From NCBI GenBank assembly GCA_910583985.1, contig CAJTYA010000003.1, positions 1-64,000 of the forward strand: DNA of 64,000 nt. Reading direction: 5' to 3'. Source of the stretch: an uncultured Alistipes sp. GTDB lineage: Bacteria; Bacteroidota; Bacteroidia; Bacteroidales; Rikenellaceae. The notes beneath the pieces are model-generated. The model did not search any database and was not told the DNA's origin. It saw only the letters and a list, made by a program, of their open reading frames with translations. Made by a program: the position numbers and the translations under genes. Shown piece after piece: positions 51,120 to 60,164 of this stretch; the first letter of the stretch is position 1; each line of letters opens with the position of its first letter.

Positions 51120-51697
51120 GCTTTTTCGTTAAAAGTTTCCAGCAGCCGTTCGAGCGCTTCGGCCAGCACTTCGGCCGCCTGCGGGATGCGCCAAGCGGCG
51201 AAGGGCTCGCCCACGATATTCGAGATCGCCCTCAGCTCGGCGAACGGCATGCCGTGCCGCAGGCAGGCGTGGAAAAACGCCGCTCCCTCCATGTTTTCGA
51301 TTTCCACTCCGCTGCGGTCGATGTACGGGGCGCAGGCCGCGGCGACGCTGTGGCTCCGTACGCCGCGCAGCGACAGGCCGGGGGGAAGGTCCGCGCACCG
51401 GTACGTCGCGGCGAATCGGGGCGAGAAAGCCCCCTCGGACCACGAGCCCAGATCGGCGCTGCGTTCCGATTCCACGAGCACGACGTCGCCCGCCGAAAGT
51501 CCGCTGCCGGGATAGGCGCCCGCGATGCCGGCCAGTACCAGACGGTCGTACCGTCCGCCGAGAATCGCCTCGACGGTCGCCGCGGCGCAACGGTACGGGC
51601 CCACGCCCGTGAGGACGATGTCGACCTCCGGCCGCCGGAGCCGGAACGGTCCGATTTCCGGTGCCGTGGGGACGAGGATGGCTGTTCGGAGTTTCAT
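51116..51697 (-). CDS. mqnB: Futalosine hydrolase
   Basis: 193 residues from the ATG at 51697 (MKLRTAILVPTAPE). It has a nucleoside-phosphorylase-like fold: DIVLTGVGPYRCAAATVEAI, LVLAGIAGAYPGSGLSAGDV, and VEIENMEGAAFFHACLRHG. The adjacent mqnD selects futalosine hydrolase over the similar 5'-methylthioadenosine nucleosidase. It releases hypoxanthine from futalosine. It is the first gene of the five-gene operon; no consensus promoter was found immediately upstream. Confidence 0.9.
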   Translation of the reverse strand: MKLRTAILVPTAPEIGPFRLRRPEVDIVLTGVGPYRCAAATVEAILGGRYDRLVLAGIAGAYPGSGLSAGDVVLVESERSADLGSWSEGAFSPRFAATYRCADLPPGLSLRGVRSHSVAAACAPYIDRSGVEIENMEGAAFFHACLRHGMPFAELRAISNIVGEPFAAWRIPQAAEVLAEALERLLETFNEKA

Positions 51698-52184
51698 AGC
51701 GGCGCATTTTGAGTTTCGAAATACGGATCGAAGCGAACAAAGATACGACAAAAAGCAGAATTGTGATCCGCCTCTTATTGCGAAGCGCGGCCGCCTCGGG
51801 CGTCGTCGGGTTCCGCAGTGCGGTCGGGACCGCGGTTTCGGCTTTCGCCGGGATGCCCGCTTCCGCGTTGCAGTCGCGTAGGCAGGCGTCCCGGAGACGG
51901 TTTTCGAACCGGCGACCCCCTGAGCGGCGGACCGCTTTTCGGAAAACGGTACGCCGCCGGCAGCAGGAATGGCGTCGGCAGCAGCACGAAAGCCTCGGCG
52001 GCCTCCGGTGCGAGGCCGAGCCGCCGGAGGTTTCGGGCCATCGGTTTTTCCTGTCCGTAGGATCGGTGCGTAAGATAAGAAAAATCGAAAAAATGATTAC
52101 CTTTGCATCCGGCGCGGACGCCCGGCTCCGGATGTCCGGAGAGAACGTGCCGGAGCGTTCCGCTCGCAAATAGCTTACTCTTAT
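51698..52184. other. Divergent intergenic region between mqnB and prfA
   Basis: About 490 bp. The right part holds a -7-like TACCTTTG at 52098-52105 for prfA. The left part should hold the mqnB promoter, but no exact consensus is visible on the minus strand. Confidence 0.5.
52098..52105 (+). promoter_or_regulatory. -7 element of prfA
   Basis: TACCTTTG, identical to the rnpB -7 box, in an AT-rich patch; leader of about 75 bases to the ATG at 52185. Confidence 0.55.
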
Positions 52185-53270
52185 ATGTCAGACAATTCGA
52201 TTCTTTCCCGTCTCGACGGGCTGAAAATAAAATACGAGGAGATCGGTCAGCAGATGACCGACCCGGAGGTGATCGCCGACATGAAGAAATTCGTGGCGCT
52301 CAACAAGGAGTACAAGGAACTCGGCCCGGTGGTCGAAGCCAGCGAAAAGTACCGCACGGCGCTCGCTCACCTCGAAGAAGCCAAAGAGATTCTCGCCACC
52401 GAGAAGGACGACGAGCTGCGCGAGATGGCCCGCATGGAGGTCGCCGAGCTGGAGCCCGAACTCTCCCGTCTGGAAGAGGAGATCAAGTTGCTGCTCATTC
52501 CGGCCGATCCGCAGGACGGCAAGAACGCCATCGTCGAAATCCGTGGCGGCACGGGCGGCGACGAAGCGGCGATTTTCGCCGGCGACCTGTTGCGCATGTA
52601 CATGAAGTTCGTCGAAAAACGGGGCTGGCGGTACGAGATCAACAGCGCCAGCGAAGGCAGTTCGGGCGGCTTCAAGGAGGTCGTGATGAAAGTGACCGGC
52701 GAGGGCGTCTACGGCGTGCTCAAATACGAGTCGGGCGTCCATCGCGTGCAGCGCGTGCCCCAGACCGAGACGCAGGGTCGGGTCCATACGTCGGCCGCTT
52801 CGGTGGCCGTGCTGCCCGAAGCCGAGGAGTTCGATCTGGAAATCAACATGAACGACGTGCGCAAGGATATTTTCTGCGCTTCGGGGCCGGGCGGACAGTC
52901 GGTCAATACGACCTATTCGGCCATCCGGCTGACCCACATCCCGACGGGTATCGTCGTGCAGTGTCAGGACCAGAAGTCCCAGCTCAAAAACTTCGACAAG
53001 GCGTTCGAGGAGTTGCGTACCCGTATCTACAACCTCGAATACCAGAAATATCTGGACGAAATCGCCGGCAAGCGCAAGACGATGGTCTCCACCGGCGACC
53101 GAAGCGCCAAGATCCGGACCTACAACTATCCGCAGGGCCGTGTGACCGACCACCGGATCAACCTGACGCTCTACAACCTCGGCGCGGTGATGGACGGCGA
53201 CATTCAGGAAATCATCGACAAATTGCAGGTGGCCGAGAATGCCGAACGGCTGCGGGCCAGCGAAGAATAG
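52185..53270 (+). CDS. prfA: Peptide chain release factor 1
   Basis: 361 residues, usual length. It has the stop-codon-reading PxT-type tripeptide Pro-Gln-Thr in [17 protein letters not shown] and the peptidyl-hydrolysis motif GGQ in [18 protein letters not shown]. It recognises UAG and UAA and releases the finished chain. The start [13 protein letters not shown] fits the helical N-terminal domain. It is followed 46 bases later by pyrF in the same direction. Confidence 0.96.
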   Translation: MSDNSILSRLDGLKIKYEEIGQQMTDPEVIADMKKFVALNKEYKELGPVVEASEKYRTALAHLEEAKEILATEKDDELREMARMEVAELEPELSRLEEEIKLLLIPADPQDGKNAIVEIRGGTGGDEAAIFAGDLLRMYMKFVEKRGWRYEINSASEGSSGGFKEVVMKVTGEGVYGVLKYESGVHRVQRVPQTETQGRVHTSAASVAVLPEAEEFDLEINMNDVRKDIFCASGPGGQSVNTTYSAIRLTHIPTGIVVQCQDQKSQLKNFDKAFEELRTRIYNLEYQKYLDEIAGKRKTMVSTGDRSAKIRTYNYPQGRVTDHRINLTLYNLGAVMDGDIQEIIDKLQVAENAERLRASEE

Positions 53271-53316
53271 AACGAACGTGCGGCGGGCTTCCGCCGCGCG
53301 GGAAATATATTTCACC

Positions 53317-54141
53317 ATGAATTCGAACGAACTTTTCGACCAGATCCGGCGCAAACGCAGCTTCCTGTGCGTGGGGCTGGACACCGACACCGATAAACTC
53401 CCCCGGCATCTGTTGGCCGAGGACGACCCCGTTTTCGCCTTCAATCGCGCCATCGTCGATGCGACGGCGCCCTATGCCGTATGCTACAAGCCGAACCTCG
53501 CCTTTTACGAAGAGAACGGCGCGAAGGGCTGGACGTCTTTCGAAAAGACGGTCCGCTACATCCGCGAGCGGTATCCCGACATCCTCCTTATCGCCGACGC
53601 GAAGCGGGGCGATATCGGCAATACGTCGAAGATGTACGCGCGGGCGTTCTTCTCGCAGAATCTGGTCGATGCCGTGACGCTTTCGCCCTATATGGGACGC
53701 GACACGGTGGAGCCTTTCCTCGGCTACGAGGGCAAGTGGGCCGTGATTCTGGCCCTCACGTCGAACCCCAGCGCGGCGGATTTCGAAATGCTGCCTCTCG
53801 AAGACGGCGGCAGGCTGTACGAAAAGGTGATCGACACGTCGAGCCAGTGGGGCACCGTCGACAACACGATGTATGTTGTGGGTGCGACGCAGGCCCGTAT
53901 GCTGGGCGGCATCCGGCAGCTCGTTCCCGATCATTTCCTGCTGGTTCCCGGCGTGGGCGCGCAGGGCGGAAGCCTCGAAGAGGTGGCCCGTTACGGCATG
54001 AACCGCCGGTGCGGCCTGTTGGTCAATTCCTCGCGCGGAATCATCTACGCCGACTCTTCGGAACGGTTCGCCGAAACGGCGGCGGCCAAGGCCGGGGAAC
54101 TGGCCTCGCAGATGGCCGTTTTGCTCGAAAAATACCTGTAA
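53317..54141 (+). CDS. pyrF: Orotidine 5'-phosphate decarboxylase (type 2)
   Basis: 274 residues from the ATG at 53317. The longer type 2 form carries [14 protein letters not shown] at the N-terminus and the catalytic [19 protein letters not shown] around residues 92-110. It decarboxylates OMP to UMP, the last step of pyrimidine synthesis. It probably shares a transcript with prfA that ends at the hairpin at 54165-54194. Confidence 0.95.
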   Translation: MNSNELFDQIRRKRSFLCVGLDTDTDKLPRHLLAEDDPVFAFNRAIVDATAPYAVCYKPNLAFYEENGAKGWTSFEKTVRYIRERYPDILLIADAKRGDIGNTSKMYARAFFSQNLVDAVTLSPYMGRDTVEPFLGYEGKWAVILALTSNPSAADFEMLPLEDGGRLYEKVIDTSSQWGTVDNTMYVVGATQARMLGGIRQLVPDHFLLVPGVGAQGGSLEEVARYGMNRRCGLLVNSSRGIIYADSSERFAETAAAKAGELASQMAVLLEKYL

Positions 54142-54164
54142 AGGCTCTCTGCACTACGGACGAA

Positions 54165-54194
54165 GGGCGGATTTTCATCATCCGCTCTTTTTTT
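54165..54194 (+). terminator. Terminator after pyrF
   Basis: GCGGAT (54167-54172) pairs with ATCCGC (54180-54185), followed by TCTTTTTTT. Confidence 0.85.
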
Positions 54195-54229
54195 GTGCCT
54201 TACGGGGGACAGGGTGTCGTGCGAATTTT

Positions 54230-54237
54230 TATATTTG
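54230..54237 (+). promoter_or_regulatory. -7 element of aspA (TATATTTG)
   Basis: Good TAnnTTTG match without a clear TTTG upstream. It would give a leader of about 260 bases that contains the repeats at 54242-54450. Confidence 0.5.
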
Positions 54238-54241
54238 TCTC

Positions 54242-54455
54242 AAAGAATCGGCCTTGCCGCCGCGAACCGGACTTCGTCCGACATTCGCTCTTCTTTTCGA
54301 CGAGTATATTGGCCAATATAGTTGTCCCGAAGAATCGGCTTCGCCGCCGCGAACCGGGGCGTCCGTCCGACGTTGTTCGTATCGGATATTTACATTCGAA
54401 ACGAAGAGTCGGTCCGGTTGTCGCGAGGCGGTTGCATCCGACAGGCGCCGTTCTT
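54242..54455 (+). repeat. Degenerate direct repeats in the aspA leader
   Basis: Two similar units of about 45 bases begin at 54243 and 54330 (AAGAATCGGC.T.GCCGCCGCG.. pattern, then CGTCCGAC). A third, weaker copy starts at 54404 (AAGAGTCGGT). Spacings are 87 and 74 bases. They lie wholly between the pyrF terminator and the aspA start and have no coding explanation. Confidence 0.7.
54305..54320. promoter_or_regulatory. Perfect 16-bp palindrome in the aspA leader
   Basis: TATATTGGCCAATATA is its own reverse complement and lies between the first two repeats. It could be an operator for a dimeric regulator; which one is unknown. Confidence 0.5.
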
Positions 54456-54503
54456 TTTAACGGAAGCGAATGGATTGTTTGTAACGACGATAACTTCTTT
54501 GTT

Positions 54504-55937
54504 ATGGATATTACGAAAAGACCGTTGTCCGGCAAGACCCGTGCGGAGCACGATCTGCTGGGCGAGAAAAACGTTCCGGTGGAGTATTATTTCGGCATCC
54601 AGACGATGCGCGCCATCGAGAATTTCAACATCAGCCGCGTGAGGCTCCACTTCTTTCCCGAATTCATTCGGGCGCTGGCGATGGTCAAGCAGGCGGCGGC
54701 CTGCGCCAACCGCGATCTGGGGCTGCTGGACGGCCCTGTGGCGCAAGCCATCGTCGAGGCCTGCCGCGAAATCGAAGGGGGCGCTCTGCACGACCATTTC
54801 GTCGTCGACATGGTGCAGGGCGGAGCCGGCACTTCGACCAACATGAACGCCAACGAAGTGATCGCCAACCGGGCGCTGGAGCTGCTCGGATATGAGCGGG
54901 GCGAGTATCGCCACTGCCATCCGAACAACCACGTCAATCTGTCGCAATCGACCAACGATGCCTATCCCACGGCGGTGCGCATCGCCTTGATAAACAGCCT
55001 CTCGAAGCTCGTCGAAACGCTCAAGTGGCTCGTCGATGCCTTCCGGGCCAAGGAGTCCGAATTCGCCCATGTCATCAAGATGGGCCGGACCCAGTTGCAG
55101 GATGCCGTGCCGATGACGCTCGGACAGGAATTCGGCGCCTATGCCGCCAATCTGGCCGAGGAGATCGACCGCATCGAGCAGAACTACAAGCTGTTCTTGG
55201 AAGTCAACATGGGCGCTACGGCCATCGGTACGGGCATCAACGCCGATCCCGACTATACGCCGCTGTGCATCCGCTACCTGCGCGAAATCACGGGACTGCC
55301 GGTCGTGGCCGCGACGAACATGATCGAGGCGACGAACGACACGGGCGCTTTCATCATGAATTCGTCCGCGCTCAAGCGGCTGGCCGTGAAACTTTCCAAG
55401 ATATGCAACGACCTGCGGCTGCTCTCCTCCGGACCGCGGACCGGGCTCAACGAGATCAACCTGCCGCCCATGCAGCCCGGCTCGTCGATCATGCCCGGAA
55501 AGGTCAACCCGGTGATTCCCGAAGTGGTCAACCAGATCGCTTTCAAGGTCATCGGCAACGACCTGACCGTTACGCTCGCTTCGGAGGCGGGGCAACTGGA
55601 ACTCAACGTGATGGAACCCATCATCGTGCACAGCCTGTTCGAGAACATCGAAATGCTCATTAGCGGCATGAATACGCTGCGCGACCGTTGCATCGCGGGC
55701 ATTACGGCCAACGAGGAGGTGTGTCGCCGGATGGTGTACGGCAGCATCGGGCTCGTCACGGCGCTCAATCCCTATTTAGGGTACGAGACGTCGACCGAAC
55801 TGGCCAAAACGGCGCTCCATACCGGGAAAGGCATCTACGATCTGGTGCTCGAACGGGAATTGATGAGCAAGGAGCAGCTCGACAGCGTGCTGTCGCCGGA
55901 AAATATGGTCCGTCCCCGGAAGTTCTCCCGCAAGTGA
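54504..55937 (+). CDS. aspA: Aspartate ammonia-lyase
   Basis: 477 residues from the ATG at 54504 (MDITKRPLSGKTRAEHDLLG). Fumarase/aspartase superfamily landmarks are VQGGAGTSTNMNANEVIANR, HPNNHVNLSQSTNDAYPTAV and the mobile-loop signature GSSIMPGKVNPV. The arrangement favours aspartase over class II fumarase. It splits aspartate to fumarate and ammonia, feeding fumarate respiration. The start is about 270 bases after the likely promoter, leaving a long leader. Confidence 0.92.
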   Translation: MDITKRPLSGKTRAEHDLLGEKNVPVEYYFGIQTMRAIENFNISRVRLHFFPEFIRALAMVKQAAACANRDLGLLDGPVAQAIVEACREIEGGALHDHFVVDMVQGGAGTSTNMNANEVIANRALELLGYERGEYRHCHPNNHVNLSQSTNDAYPTAVRIALINSLSKLVETLKWLVDAFRAKESEFAHVIKMGRTQLQDAVPMTLGQEFGAYAANLAEEIDRIEQNYKLFLEVNMGATAIGTGINADPDYTPLCIRYLREITGLPVVAATNMIEATNDTGAFIMNSSALKRLAVKLSKICNDLRLLSSGPRTGLNEINLPPMQPGSSIMPGKVNPVIPEVVNQIAFKVIGNDLTVTLASEAGQLELNVMEPIIVHSLFENIEMLISGMNTLRDRCIAGITANEEVCRRMVYGSIGLVTALNPYLGYETSTELAKTALHTGKGIYDLVLERELMSKEQLDSVLSPENMVRPRKFSRK

Positions 55938-56394
55938 TCCTGCCGATTCGGCCCTGCGGAGCGTAGAAAAAAGGTCACCCTTCGGAGGCGTGTTTTCCGG
56001 AGAGCCGGCGGGTGTACGCTTTCGGATTCGGTCGTCGTGCGGGGCGCCCGTGTCGGAGACCCGACGGGGCGGTTTCGGCAGACCGTCCTGTTTCGTGTCT
56101 TGCCGCGAAGAGGGGCGGGGCTGCGCGAGTCGCACCGAACGATCCGGCGCCGGTTTCCCCCGGAATGCGACCCGGTCGGCGGGGTGCAATGCCGGAACGA
56201 TGTTTCGTGCTGTCTTGCTTTCGTTCGGGAGGATACGGGTTTTTTCGTCGGAATAATCGTCGCCGGGCGCACGATCTTCGTCGTTTTTCCGTTCTTATAT
56301 CGAAATAAGGACGGGCGTCGCGCCGGAGGCCTTAAAATCGGCTGCGGGTCCCGATTATTTTTATTATCTTTAACGCGTTAAACCGGACAGGAGC
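55938..56394. other. Intergenic stretch upstream of the RSH gene
   Basis: 457 bp. TATCTTTA at about 56366, close to the -7 consensus, and GGAG seven bases before the ATG at 56395 belong to the RSH gene. Nothing else recognised. Confidence 0.45.
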
Positions 56395-58575
56395 ATGGAA
56401 GAGAACGAGAGGGAGATCGATCTGGCGCCGGAGTATTACCGGCCTTTTCTGGATGTCGCGCAGTCGATATTCGATGCGGAAACCTACGGGACGGTGTGCG
56501 AAGTGCTGGCACTGGCCGCCGACCGGCTCAAGGGTATGACGCGCCACGACGGCACTCCGTTTATCGTCCACTCGATCAATACGGCGACGATCGTCATCCG
56601 CGAGGTGGGGCTCGGCCGCAATTCGACCATTTCGACGCTGCTGCACGACGTGGTGCGTCTGCAACTGATGGACGTCCACCGCATCGGGAGCCGCTTCGGC
56701 GAGCAGTGCGTAGGCATCTTGCAGGGCTTGTGCAACATTTCGGACGTCGATCCCAAGGTGGCGCACGACCAGATCGACAATTTCCGCGAACTGATCGTTT
56801 CCTACTCGACCGATCCGCGCGTGATTCTCATCAAGCTGGCCGACCGGCTCGAAGTGATGCGGGCGCTGGATATGTTCCCCGCCGAGAAAAGGGCGAAGAA
56901 GGCATGGGAGAGCCTGAACCTCTATGCACAGATCGCCCATAAGTTAGGCCTCTACAACATCAAGTCCGAGCTCGAAGACATCGCGCTGAAGCACCTCGAA
57001 ACCAAGGACTACAACTATATATCCAAGCGTCTGGCCGACTCGGCCTCCGAACGCGAGGAGTTCATCCGCGCCTTTTTGCGTCCCATCGAGGAGAAGATGC
57101 GGCAGCACGGCATCCGCTACCACCTCAAGAGCCGCACCAAGTCCATCTATTCGATCTGGCGCAAGATGAAACGGATGCGCATCGGTTTCGACGAGGTCTA
57201 CGACCTGTTCGCCATCCGCATCATCATCGACTGTCCGCAGGAGCAGGAAAAAGCCCAGTGCTGGGGCATCTATTCGATCGTCACCGACTTCTATACGCCC
57301 AACCCGGAGCGGATGCGCGACTGGATTTCGATCCCGAAGTCCAACGGCTACGAGTCGCTGCACACGACCGTCGTCACGGAGGCGGGCCGCTGGGTGGAGA
57401 TACAGATCCGCAGCGAACGGATGGACGAGATCGCCGAACGCGGCGTGGCCGCCCATTGGCGCTACAAGGGCATCAAGGGCGGCGGGTTGGGGACCGAGGA
57501 GTGGTTCACCAAGCTGCGCGAGATCATGGAGACGACCCAGACGCAGTCGCTGGCCGAGAAGTTCGATGCCAAGCTCTCGTCGGGCGAGGTGTTCGTCTTC
57601 ACGCCCAACGGCGACCTGCGTAAGTTGACCGAGGGGGCCACGGTGCTCGATTTCGCCTTCGACATCCATTCCAATCTGGGGATGAGCTGCGTGGGCGGTC
57701 GGGTCAACCATCGCAACGTGTCGTTCCGCGAAACGCTCAAGAACGGCGACATCGTCGAGATTCTGACCTCGAAGTCCCAGCGGCCCAAGGCCGACTGGCT
57801 CAACATCGTCACCACGAGCAAGGCCCGCAACAAAATCAAGGCTTACATGCGCGAGGAGCAGGCCAAGGCCGCCAGTCTGGGGCGCGAAGAGCTCGAACGC
57901 AAGATCAAGAACTGGAAGCTGCCCGTGACGATGGACGACGCCGTCATGGTGCTCTGCAAATACTACAAGCTCAAAACCGGCACCGAGCTCTACGGCCAGA
58001 TCGCCCAACAGAAGATCGTGCTGGCCGACATCAAGGACATCCTCACCCGCTTCCTGAACGACGAGTTGGACGAGCGGCCCGTGCGCGAGGTGGCCGTCTC
58101 GAAAGCGGCGGCCGGACCCGACGACGCGCTGATCATCGACGAGTCGCTGAGCAACATCGAGTACAAGCTGGCCAAATGCTGCAACCCGATTTTCGGGGAC
58201 GAGATATTCGGCTTCACGACGATCAACAGCGGTATCACGATCCACCGCCACGATTGTCCCAACGCCCTCCGGCTCCGCGAGCGCTATCCGTACCGCATTC
58301 TGCCCGCCCGCTGGCAGAACGACGGCGCCAAGGGGGCATTCCGGGCGACGGTCCGCGTGCAGGCCGACGATACGACGGGCATGGTCAACAAGATCGCCGA
58401 GGTCATCAACCGCGACATGAAGATCAACATCCGCTCGATGAGCCTCAACTCTTCGGGCGGCGTGCTGGCCGGACTCATCAACATCGAAGTGACGAGCACG
58501 CAGGTCGTCGAGGCCGTGATTCATTCGCTCATGCGCATCAAGGGCGTCCAGCGCGTGTTCCGGGTCAATAACTAA
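56395..58575 (+). CDS. RelA/SpoT-family (p)ppGpp synthetase with altered hydrolase motif
   Basis: 726 residues. The HD domain (about 40-190) keeps metal ligands His59, His84-Asp85 and Asp150, but the segment after HDVV reads Arg88-Leu89 where bifunctional enzymes have Glu-Asp, so hydrolase activity is doubtful. The synthetase domain is intact (about 235-360: SRTKSIYSIWRKM, YDLFAIRIII, SIPKSNGYESLHTTVV, EIQIRSERMDE). TGS (about 395-455) and a C-terminal ACT domain with a conserved CysCys (KCCNPIFGDE) follow. It makes the stringent-response alarmone; a separate hydrolase is expected elsewhere. Likely start of the xseA-xseB transcript, 15 bases ahead of xseA. Confidence 0.92.
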   Translation: MEENEREIDLAPEYYRPFLDVAQSIFDAETYGTVCEVLALAADRLKGMTRHDGTPFIVHSINTATIVIREVGLGRNSTISTLLHDVVRLQLMDVHRIGSRFGEQCVGILQGLCNISDVDPKVAHDQIDNFRELIVSYSTDPRVILIKLADRLEVMRALDMFPAEKRAKKAWESLNLYAQIAHKLGLYNIKSELEDIALKHLETKDYNYISKRLADSASEREEFIRAFLRPIEEKMRQHGIRYHLKSRTKSIYSIWRKMKRMRIGFDEVYDLFAIRIIIDCPQEQEKAQCWGIYSIVTDFYTPNPERMRDWISIPKSNGYESLHTTVVTEAGRWVEIQIRSERMDEIAERGVAAHWRYKGIKGGGLGTEEWFTKLREIMETTQTQSLAEKFDAKLSSGEVFVFTPNGDLRKLTEGATVLDFAFDIHSNLGMSCVGGRVNHRNVSFRETLKNGDIVEILTSKSQRPKADWLNIVTTSKARNKIKAYMREEQAKAASLGREELERKIKNWKLPVTMDDAVMVLCKYYKLKTGTELYGQIAQQKIVLADIKDILTRFLNDELDERPVREVAVSKAAAGPDDALIIDESLSNIEYKLAKCCNPIFGDEIFGFTTINSGITIHRHDCPNALRLRERYPYRILPARWQNDGAKGAFRATVRVQADDTTGMVNKIAEVINRDMKINIRSMSLNSSGGVLAGLINIEVTSTQVVEAVIHSLMRIKGVQRVFRVNN

Positions 58576-58590
58576 CCGTTTGAAGTCCGA

Positions 58591-59961
58591 ATGCCGAATC
58601 CTGTTACACTGAGCCGGCTCCAGTCGCTCATCCGAGAGGGCATCGACCGCGCCCACCCGTTGCCCTATTGGGTGACGGCCGAAATCAGCGAACTGAAAGT
58701 CAATTATTCGGGACATTGCTATATAGAGCTCGTCGAAAAGGGCGGCGAAAACCATGTGCCCAAAGCCAAGGCCAACGCGGTGATCTGGCGGACCGACTAT
58801 CGGATGATCGGTTCCTATTTCAGCGCGGCCACCGGCGGGCAGTCGCTCGCGGCGGGGCTCAAGGTGCTGGTCCGCGTCGTGGTCTCCTACCACGAGCTCT
58901 ACGGCCTGTCGCTTCGCATCACCGACATCGATCCGGCCTACACGCTGGGCGACATGGCCCAGCAACGGCGGCAGACGATCGAGCGTTTGCAGCGCGACGG
59001 CGTCTTCGACATGAACCGGGAGCTGTCTCTGCCCGAAGCGATGCAGCGCGTGGCTGTCGTTTCGTCGCGCCACGCCGCCGGGTACAGGGATTTCATGAAA
59101 GAGCTCTCGGCGAGCCCGTACCGCTTCGAGGTGACGCTGTTCGATGCGTTCATGCAGGGCGCCGAGGCCGAAAACTCCATCGTGGAGGCTTTGGAAGCCG
59201 CGGCCGACCGTTCGGACGAGTTCGACGCGCTGGTGCTCATCCGGGGCGGCGGATCGCAGAGCGATCTGGGATGTTTCGACAGCTACCGGCTCTGCTATTT
59301 TCTGGCGCAGTTTCCCCTGCCGGTGCTTTCGGGCATCGGTCACGACAAGGACCTGAGCGTGGCCGATCTGGTGGCCGCTGTTCCGCTCAAGACGCCCACG
59401 GCCGTGGCCGTCTACCTCAAAAACGGGGCGGCCGAGTTCGATGCCCGGCTCGATGCGCTCTCCGACGAGCTCTCCGCGCGGTGTGCGGAGCTGTTCGAGG
59501 GGCAGCGGACCCGGCTTCGCGAGTGCGCTTTCCGGCTCGGTCAGGCGGCTTCGGAGGGCGTGCACGGTCAGTCGTTGCGCTTGGAGCAGCTCGGCGGACG
59601 GTTGCGGGCCCTGACCTCGCAGACGGTGCGCAGCGGCGATGAGCGGCTCGCGTCGTTGTCGGTCCGGCTCCGTCAGTCGGTGCGGTTCGGCATCGCCGCC
59701 GGCGACGCCCGGCTCGATAATTTGCGCACGATGCTGCGCCATCGCAGCGAAAACACCCTGTTATCCCGCGCAAAAGCATTATCTTTGTTGGGCGATCTGG
59801 TCGCCACGCACGATCCGCGCCGCATACTGGAGCGAGGATTCGCACTGGTGCGCAGCGGCGGCAAGGCCGTCTCCGATGCGGACGCTCTGCGCCGGGGCGA
59901 CCGGTTGGAGATCGTGACGGCGCGACGCACCATCGAGGCGGAAGTCGTAAAAGTCGAATGA
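58591..59961 (+). CDS. xseA: Exodeoxyribonuclease VII large subunit
   Basis: 456 residues. An N-terminal OB-fold (about 1-100: YWVTAEISELKVNYSGHCYI) is followed by the catalytic domain, with DALVLIRGGGSQSDLGCFD (about 210-228), GIGHDKDLSVADLVA and KTPTAVA. A long coiled-coil C-terminus (about 285-400) assembles with many small subunits. It degrades single-stranded DNA in both directions. It lies one base from xseB. Confidence 0.95.
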   Translation: MPNPVTLSRLQSLIREGIDRAHPLPYWVTAEISELKVNYSGHCYIELVEKGGENHVPKAKANAVIWRTDYRMIGSYFSAATGGQSLAAGLKVLVRVVVSYHELYGLSLRITDIDPAYTLGDMAQQRRQTIERLQRDGVFDMNRELSLPEAMQRVAVVSSRHAAGYRDFMKELSASPYRFEVTLFDAFMQGAEAENSIVEALEAAADRSDEFDALVLIRGGGSQSDLGCFDSYRLCYFLAQFPLPVLSGIGHDKDLSVADLVAAVPLKTPTAVAVYLKNGAAEFDARLDALSDELSARCAELFEGQRTRLRECAFRLGQAASEGVHGQSLRLEQLGGRLRALTSQTVRSGDERLASLSVRLRQSVRFGIAAGDARLDNLRTMLRHRSENTLLSRAKALSLLGDLVATHDPRRILERGFALVRSGGKAVSDADALRRGDRLEIVTARRTIEAEVVKVE

Positions 59962-59962
59962 T

Positions 59963-60157
59963 ATGGAAAAGAAGAAAATAACCTACGCACAGGCCATCGA
60001 GGAGGTCGAACGGATTCTCGAACGCTTCAACGGCGAGCAGATGGACGTCGACGAACTGGGCGCCCAAGTCAAGCGGGCCGCCGACCTGATCCGTCTGTGC
60101 AAGGAAAAACTCCGCAAGGCCGAGCAGGAAGCCTCCGAAGCGCTCGAAGAAGAATAG
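59963..60157 (+). CDS. xseB: Exodeoxyribonuclease VII small subunit
   Basis: 64 residues, usual for this short helical protein: TYAQAIEEVERILERFNGEQ then MDVDELGAQVKRAADLIRLC. It binds along the XseA coiled coil. The ATG is one base past the xseA stop, so the two are coupled. Confidence 0.93.
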   Translation: MEKKKITYAQAIEEVERILERFNGEQMDVDELGAQVKRAADLIRLCKEKLRKAEQEASEALEEE

Positions 60158-60164
60158 CCTGCCC

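Noticed and set aside
54242..54455. Possible CRISPR array upstream of aspA
   Set aside because: Only two to three imperfect units with uneven spacing, no cas genes, and repeats too degenerate.
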